In this document: positions 58,346-64,000 of the stretch, one piece after another
Layout of the letters: the number at the start of each line of letters is the position of its first letter
Position numbering within the stretch: position 1 is the first letter of the stretch
NCBI GenBank assembly: GCA_028023455.1
Contig: JAQFVV010000501.1
Location: forward strand, 62,001 to 126,000
Length of the DNA: 64,000 bases
Direction: 5' to 3'
Origin: Epiperipatus broadwayi
Lineage: Eukaryota; Onychophora; Udeonychophora; Euonychophora; Peripatidae
Made by a program: the position numbers and the translations under genes
The notes under the pieces: model-generated
Databases searched by the model: none
Told to the model about the DNA's origin: nothing
The model's input: the letters and a program-made list of their open reading frames with translations, nothing else

Positions 58346-58727
58346 ATATTACTGCCATATTTTAAATTAGCATAATGTATATACGTTTTACTTTGAAGTC
58401 ATACATGCTTTATTCTTTTAGACAGCGATTTAATAATGATTGTTTACATCATCAACCTCTATGATTTTATTTTTATTTCCTGGAAATATAACACATTGTT
58501 CAAACTTAATAGTTTGGTTGTTTTTTTGTTTGAACTTTGTCCATTGATGTTATATTCTTTGTACAGTTTTAATTCAAGTGTCATAAAGTGTGTTTTTTCT
58601 TTGATTTTCAAAAACCACTTTTTCACATTAATTTAATCGAGCAACACATTTATTTATAGTTAATATATATTCAGAAAAATAAAGAGTTGTTGCCATAAGA
58701 ATCCTCGTTTACAAGAAACTAAAACAG

Positions 58728-58760
58728 ACAAAACTCTCTATGCAGTAGTGATCACATGAT
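58728..58760. repeat. Solitary foldback-A terminus
   Basis: ACAGACAAAACTCTCTATGC, AGTAGTG matches the outer end of foldback family A. The rest of the element is missing; what follows (ATCACATGATTTTTGGTGG) resembles the sequence flanking copies A3 and A6. Confidence 0.55.
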
Positions 58761-59724
58761 TTTTGGTGGTTTAATTACAAGAAACTACTTGTAAACTCAC
58801 GTCAATTTTTGGGACAGCTTCTTGTGAATCATCATACTTGTAAAATTAACCATTGAGCACAACTGACGAAGCAACACCTTGTGGAACTATTGCACTCTTC
58901 ATTAACGAATTACCAGCCAATCTTTAATGTTCTTGCTAATCACATACAGTCACGTGTAAATACTAAATATTTTTTATTAATTTGGTTCTCATTTATTAAT
59001 TTTGTTTTTTTGTTTATTTGTACAATTAATAAATCTTATTAATAAAGAAAGTAATAAATCATGTGTATTTGTTTCTGTTGAATACTTCAAAATTTAATTG
59101 TGACTTTTGAATATATCACAACTTTAACATGTGACTATTGCAAACATTATTTTTGGTCACTCTTTGTATATGCAATTAAGAGAATCAAACTATTTTCTAT
59201 TAGGTTAGGAATAAATACCCATTGCATCAAATGTGCAAGGGAGGTTGATCTAACTTCAGGGTTAATGGATGGTTGTGATAGGATTGAGATAATGTGAAAG
59301 ATACATTGAGATAAGTATAACTAACTGTTGGAAATTTATATTTATATCTTTTTAATTTTTTCAATTGTTTAAAAAATTTTATAATAAATTTCACTATTTA
59401 ACATAAAGTATTAAGGTTTATTGTTCATTTTCCTCTGTAAGTCATATAATTCATATGTTAAAATTATCATTTGTGAAGTTGTTGATAACATTGTATTGCC
59501 TCAGATTATAATAATGATCATGATTTATTTCCTCCCTCTCATTATATCATATATTTAAATCAGTTGTTTTTCAGATGTTTAGGGGCTTGAATATTTGTCC
59601 TACATTCTAGTAGTTTATGCTTTATATGTAAGAACTTTAAGCCAGTTTATTGTAATTTCAGAGCATGAACATATTAACATGTATCCACATTTATATATGA
59701 TGTGTGTTTAATGTTATATTGATA
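58761..59724. other. AT-rich noncoding DNA (intron)
   Basis: No exon or mobile element with clear limits was recognised. Confidence 0.35.
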
Positions 59725-59960
59725 AACAGAGCAAAACTCTCCATACAGTATTGCCACTTGTGCTAAACAGAGTAATCAATGGATGCCAGAAGGCTTGTAC
59801 ATAAAATCCCTATCTAATGCCTACTCATCCAATATCCCCAGACTAGTTTCTGGCTTGTGGCCTTCATCAGTGAGGAGCTTTGGATCTGAGAGCACTGCAT
59901 CTAGATCTTAGGATCTAATGCAACCCTCTAGCAACCACCTTTTATCTCTACTTAACTACA
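59725..59960. mobile_element. Foldback hammerhead element, copy A4 (single arm)
   Basis: Starts GATAAACAGAGCAAAACTCT and CCATACAGTATTGCCAC, then the AATCAATGGATGCC block and the ribozyme segment on the minus strand. The mirror arm is missing; the copy ends near CAACCACCTTTTATC, which also occurs after copies A1 and A5. This suggests the non-inverted monomer extends past the ribozyme. Confidence 0.75.
59827..59885 (-). ncRNA. Type-I hammerhead ribozyme (copy A4)
   Basis: This is the cleanest family A copy. On the minus strand: ATCCAA + AGC + TCCTCA, core CTGATGA, stem II GGC-CACAA-GCC between opposed A residues, GAAA, helix III AC-TA-GT, cleavage C (GUC), then TGGGGA + TA + TTGGAT. Helix I pairs 6 + 6 bp with one wobble. 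Only the A/A opposition at the foot of stem II departs from the consensus. Confidence 0.8.
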
Positions 59961-60860
59961 AAACTATGAGAATGAAATTGAAAACACGAAAAATATTTTC
60001 AATCTAAGCTCAATAGCTTATATAGTCATATGGGTCTGAACTCAGTTCAGCACCCATACATTTTGGTGTCTTTGGCTCTTTTACAACCATAACCACCACT
60101 ATCCTATTAGGCAGGATTGCTTAATGTTATACTGCTAAATATAGTATACGTGAACAAATGTATGTTTATATGTTCACATATTGAAAATAATAAATTTCTT
60201 TAAGATTGTTATTCTAATGTGCTTGTCAGGTGTTTAAATTTCTAGCACAGCTAAAGAGTTCTAAGCCAATTTGTTGATTTTCAAAGTGTGAATATATTAA
60301 CGCACATTCACATGTATGCTTGACATATGTTTGTTGATTTAAGTAGATTATCTACATGCAAATTGTATGTTTAGACATATTCAAATTTTTAGCACATCTA
60401 AAATAACTGTTAAGCCAAAATGTAAATACAGTGGAACTACAATATACTGTATATCATATTTTGTTCCAAGCTCGTTTACATCATACATAGCTTATAATAA
60501 CTCATATTTTGTTAATAAATGTTGGTTAGAATAGAATTCATATTGTTTATTGAAGTGCAAATATACAATCAAAACTGACACATATATAACAGAGACACTT
60601 TTTTAAATGTATGGGATGCATATATAAATTAAAATTATAGTGTAAACAATTTTTTTTAAATAATATTGTTATTAATAATAAATTCAGGGGACACATTTAC
60701 ATATATTTTCTATTCACTCAAACAATAAGAATAAGCAAAAGAACATACTGTTCATATTTTTACTTTTGAAATAGAGTAAATAATGAAATATCTGACTTTT
60801 ATTACAATTAAATACACTCTGGATGACATCCTTTTTTTTCAATAACTTTTTATCTTACAG

Positions 60861-60947
60861 AAACGAACATTTTGGTTTGATCACACAAGCCATCAACAGG
60901 GTGATGAATAGAAGTTCCACCAATAATAAAACAGATATAAAAAATTG
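60861..60947 (+). CDS. Candidate next exon of the VWA/alpha2-delta-like gene
   Basis: A strong acceptor (T-rich tract then TTATCTTACAG, ending 60860) and a donor (GGTGAAAAT, GT at 60948) bound 87 bp. The only frame compatible with the phase-2 donor at 42036 is open: the joined codon gives L, then NEHFGLITQAINRVMNRSS and TNNKTDIKN. An amphipathic helix directly after DASTSMGEKNL is what the VWA fold expects (helix 1 after the MIDAS loop). The exon ends again in phase 2. It is short, so chance cannot be ruled out. Nothing convincing follows to 64000. Confidence 0.55.
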
Positions 60948-61860
60948 GTGAAAATAAACGTCGGAAACTCTTCAGAGTAATATGTTTTTTTTTTAATTCT
61001 TTCAAATAGGAGGACATTGGTATGTGTTATCAAGTTTATCAATACAATGTTATCTTTTTAGTATCTCAATGACTTTTATTGGTGGAACTTTAAAATTGTT
61101 ATAAACCAGTGTTTACAGCATCTCTATGACCAACTTTATACTATTCCATTCATCACTCAGTTTATCAAGCCGAAACATTCGTTTACTCATAATCTATGAT
61201 CGTTTTAATTGTTTTAATGTATTTAAGTCAGTATTAACTTTAAGTATGTTGTAAAATTTTGTAAAACTTTTAGCATTATGCTTAGAAAATATTTTATTGT
61301 GCAAAATACTGCACATTAAGTTTAGAAAGTATAATAAGAGAAGAATAATACAAACCAAAGATGTTCTTTTAATGAGCATGATCAACTACAGCACTGCTTT
61401 GAGGCAGAAAAAGCTGCCAGTGCAATTTAAAATTTATTTAGAAAATTTAATTTTTTTAATTTAAACGTGATCACGTACAGGGATAAGATTGAAAAATGGC
61501 TGCTCGGGTAATGTAAAATGTATTAAATTTGTGAATTTACACATTTTTTTGTCTGTGTATTTTCATTTTTATTTCTTTGATTATATTTTTTGAGGGGTAG
61601 TAAATAATTGAAGTTGTGTATATTGATACAGCACATGATCACTATTTCTTATGCTTGCTTAAGCTGCAATGTTTAGTGATTTAATACCAATCCTGCCAAA
61701 TAGGATCATGGTGGCTATGGTTATTAAAGAACCAAAGAGATCAAAATGTATAGGTACTGAACTGAGTTCAGATCTATATAACTATACAGGTGGATGAGCT
61801 TGGATTCAAAATATGATTGGGTTTTCAATTTTAGACTCATAGCTTTATAATTAACTAAAA

Positions 61861-62095
61861 AGGTAAAAAGTGGCTGCTGGAGGGTTGCATTCGATTCTAA
61901 GGTCTAAGTGGCAGTCACTCTAAGATCCAAGTCTCCTGACTGATGAAAGTCACAAGCTAGAAACTAATCTAGGGATATTGGATGAGTAGGCACAGAATTA
62001 GGGATTTTATGCACAAACCTTCTTGCATCCATTAATTACTCTGGCTTGCACTGAGTGGCACTACTGTATGGAGAGTATTTGCCTCTATATTGATA
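61861..62095. mobile_element. Foldback hammerhead element, copy A5
   Basis: The right arm is complete, ending TGGCACTACTGTATGGAGAG and TATTTGCCTCTATA. The left side starts in the middle section (GGTAAAAAGTGGCTGCTGGA), so this copy is mostly a single plus-oriented arm with its ribozyme, in the opposite orientation to A4. Confidence 0.75.
61925..61983 (+). ncRNA. Type-I hammerhead ribozyme (copy A5)
   Basis: ATCCAA + GTC + TCCTGA, core CTGATGA (61940-61946), stem II AGT-CACAA-GCT (one G-U pair), GAAA (61960-61963), C-TA-A then TC (cleavage C at 61969), helix I return TAGGGA + TA + TTGGAT. Outer helix I is perfect; the inner one has mismatches. Confidence 0.7.
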
Positions 62096-62219
62096 TAGCA
62101 TAATTCACAGATTAACTGTCTATTCTGCGAGAACCAGTCTGTTATTTTTTGTTCAATAATATACACTAGGGTTTCTAAAATACACTCATTCATTTCACAT
62201 ATTCTAGTTGCAGTTATAA

Positions 62220-62365
62220 ATTACTGTGTGGCACAGTCCAATGCTAATTACTCTTCATGTCTTGGGGTTCATGAGTTACATTTTTAGCTCTGACATTTCC
62301 ATTGCTCAATTATTATTTTTTATGAATTGCCAAGCAATAAGCTGTTTGAGTATTATTGCCATATA
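62220..62365 (+). mobile_element. tRNA-derived SINE (family S2)
   Basis: The head has GTGTGGCACAGTCCAATGC and a box-B-like GGGTTCATGAGTT. The tail reads TTGCTCAATTATTATTTTTT, ATGAATTGCCAAGCAATAAG and CTGTTTGAGTATTATT, the clearest example of the S2 tail. Confidence 0.6.
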
Positions 62366-63039
62366 TAAACACACAAACTTATAAAATCTTATTTTAATTG
62401 CATAATTAAAAAAAAAGAAAAATATTTTGAATATAATAATTAGTATTGAGAATTAATTGGTCATAAGAGCAGATTTGACTCTAAAATAGGCAATCTATTT
62501 TCTTTATATTACAGCCTGTAGATAAATAATTGTGTAAAATTTAAATATCTCTGTTAAAATATAAAAGTTTCTATATAATATACCATGCTTACACAAAAGC
62601 CAAAATTCATGCAAACAGGTTCTGTGTACCTTTTATGAGAACCTTTTGCTTCCTTAAAGACGTTTTTATTTTTAAGAATTTAGCAATAGATGTCAGGCTT
62701 AATTAGAGTCAAGATAGAGATCAAACAAAAGAAATCTCAGTGAATTGCTTGGCAGATTGAAATGAAATAAGTTTTTTAAGTGCAACAGGATTTGAGAGCA
62801 ACCTTCATGAGGGATTTCTCTTCAGCTTCATCAATTTGTGTGCATATTCTTTTTTTTTTAGCATCTGGCAGAATCAATATTTCTTTTCATGATGATTGTC
62901 TAAGATGCCAGAAAAACTGTGGAATAAATTTGCAAGATATTTGAAACTTCACCTGAGAAATCACTCAGAAAGATTTCTTAATAATTTCAATTTTAAGAAA
63001 TCCTGCACATACCTTATTTATATATATTAAAATACACCT
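62366..63039. other. AT-rich noncoding DNA
   Basis: No exon or repeat with clear limits was recognised. The T-rich tract and AG at about 62861 are followed by an early stop in the required phase. Confidence 0.35.
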
Positions 63040-63320
63040 TTAGTAAACAAACAAAAACTCTCCATATAGTAGTGCCACCTTGTGCTAACCAGAGTAATCA
63101 ATGGATGCCAAAAGGCTTGTGCATAAAATCCCTATCTAGTGCCTACTCATCCAATATCCCCAGAGTAGTTTCTGGCTTGTGGCCTTCATCAGTGAGGATT
63201 CTTGGATCTGAGTAGGCACTAGATAGGGATTTTATGCACAAGCCTTCTGGCATCCATTGATTACTCTGGTTAGCACAAGGTGGCACTACTATATGGAGAT
63301 TTTTTGCCTGTTTACTAACA
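63040..63320. mobile_element. Foldback hammerhead element, copy A6
   Basis: Inverted arms start TAGTAAACAAACAAAAACTC and end TTTTTTGCCTGTTTACTAAC. The left arm includes the ribozyme on the minus strand; the right arm starts abruptly at GAGTAGGCACTAGATAGGG, so the two units are joined with one ribozyme deleted. The sequence after the element (AGTTATGTACTAGCATG) matches that after copy A3, suggesting that the real element is longer than the inverted arms. Confidence 0.8.
63149..63207 (-). ncRNA. Type-I hammerhead ribozyme (copy A6)
   Basis: As copy A4, with core CTGATGA, GGC/GCC stem II and GAAA. The helix III pair next to the cleavage site is changed (ACTACTC), and the helix I middle reads ATCCTCA. 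The outer ATCCAA/TTGGAT segment is intact. Confidence 0.7.
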
Positions 63321-63585
63321 GTTATGTACTAGCATGAAATGGTGATCATATGATATTTAGTGGTTTAAAATACACCTTTATAGGCTTTTCCAGTAGAATC
63401 TCAGGAGAATAGATGAGAAGGCCTTAAGCAGTAAGTATGGTTAGCAAGAGTTTAAATGCAGTTTTATATTTTTATTCTAGTCTCTGTCTAAAAATATAGA
63501 TATCTATTTACCAATAATATCAACTCATTCTTCCAAATATTAAGAAGTTTCAGCAACATTCTTTGTGAATAAATATGTAAAAGTA

Positions 63586-63705
63586 GTCAAGTGTTAGTAG
63601 CCAAGAGGTCAGCACAACCACCTTGCAAGCAAGCAGTTGCTTGCAGACAGTTGTCACAGGTTCACTTCCCAGCTGATGCTTTGACATATGGGAAAAAAAT
63701 ATATA
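63586..63705 (+). mobile_element. tRNA-derived SINE (family S1)
   Basis: GTCAAGTGTTAGTAGCCAAG leads to box A (TAGCCAAGAGG), an anticodon-like arm with a small internal duplication (CAAGCAAGCAGTTGCTTGCA), then box B GGTTCACTTCCC, then TTTGACATATGG and an A-run. The overlapping 82-codon frame is a shadow of this SINE. Confidence 0.85.
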
Positions 63706-64000
63706 AAAGTCCAAATTTTAAACAGCCATTCCAAAAGATATCCGTTGAATTGTATGCAATGATGTTAAAAATCAAAATACGAACTTATTCGAACAAAGAG
63801 CATGAAATACTAGTGGTTTGCACTGGGATTTTTTACTAATAAATATTGTATAACTACTTGATGGCTACGTAAGAATAAATCTTAGCACTGATTCAAACTT
63901 AAAAACTCTGAGTTTACTCACTTTGACTTCATGCCCAGTTTGAAAACATATCAAGTAATTGTGTTATGATTTCTCTAGTGTATAAAATGAAGTAAATTAT

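Larger units (their letters stand above)
42037..60860 (+). other. Predicted 18.8-kb intron, packed with mobile DNA
   Basis: If the exon at 60861 is real, everything between is one phase-2 intron. It contains the solitary hammerhead at 43.03 kb, a SINE, the LINE and foldback element at 45-47 kb, the 399-bp and 480-bp arrays, the second 2-kb repeat, PLE remnants and several hairpins, on both strands. Ribozymes in sense orientation could in principle act on the pre-mRNA. Stretches 42037-43030, 43876-45099, 53061-53780, 53914-54468 and 56580-57380 show nothing else beyond TA tracts. Confidence 0.45.

Noticed and set aside
62861-62900. Acceptor-like T-tract and AG as a further VWA-gene exon
   Set aside because: In the required phase a stop follows within ten codons and no donor precedes it.

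Overview
This window looks like gene-poor, very AT-rich, repeat-saturated animal DNA, most likely from a mollusc (a cephalopod is my best guess; this is inference). The grounds are long TA/TTA microsatellites, tRNA-derived SINEs, RTE and other non-LTR retrotransposon debris, Penelope-like elements (PLEs), a large LTR element, and spliceosomal exons separated by a very long intron. Nothing bacterial is present: there are no operons, rRNA genes or CRISPR arrays. Almost every long open frame is either mobile-element debris or chance.

Host gene. Two exons on the + strand fit one gene. Exon 41851-42036 encodes the VWA_N region and the start of a von Willebrand A domain with an intact DxSxS metal site (DASTS), as in voltage-gated calcium channel alpha2/delta subunits and VWA/cache proteins (CACHD1-like). 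A second candidate exon, 60861-60947, continues it in frame (both introns phase 2) after an intron of about 18.8 kb. No other exon was recognised.

Mobile DNA by region. 0-10 kb: mostly featureless AT-rich sequence with minisatellites, including eight near-identical 54-bp units at 7.46-7.89 kb. 10.2-12.7 kb: a decayed PLE with RT and GIY-YIG endonuclease. 12.8-14.4 kb: an RTE tail, then a degenerate tandem repeat of about 340 bp. 17.7-26.3 kb: an LTR retrotransposon with LTRs of about 2.2 kb, a Gag-like ORF, an unrecognised 430-codon ORF and an integrase GPY/F remnant. A small PLE derivative is nested in its left LTR. 28-36 kb: SINEs, RTE and LINE fragments. 37.6-38.4 kb: a head-to-head 341-bp repeat. 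39.4-41.5 and 49.8-51.7 kb: two copies of one unclassified 2-kb repeat. 45-47 kb: a decayed LINE. 47.6-49.8 and 54.5-56.6 kb: large tandem arrays. 52-53 and 57.5 kb: further PLE remnants.

Main discovery. By reading for RNA structure I found many type-I hammerhead ribozyme motifs. They have a CTGANGA core, a stem II hairpin, GAAA, a very short helix III, a UH cleavage site, and a helix I made of two paired segments separated by an internal loop. They occur in at least four unrelated repeat families: a foldback family with six copies; a 399-bp array; an array of about 480 bp plus a solitary near-canonical copy; and a degenerate 340-bp array. A fifth element (26.56 kb) and the termini of a nested PLE carry related or decayed versions. 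The architecture matches metazoan retrozymes, which are small non-autonomous circular-RNA retroelements. Several families share a further trait: an inverted (head-to-head) partial unit at one side, often lodged in (TA)n tracts, next to PLEs that encode the GIY-YIG endonuclease. I infer that PLE machinery mobilised them and that the inverted junctions are footprints of its integration.
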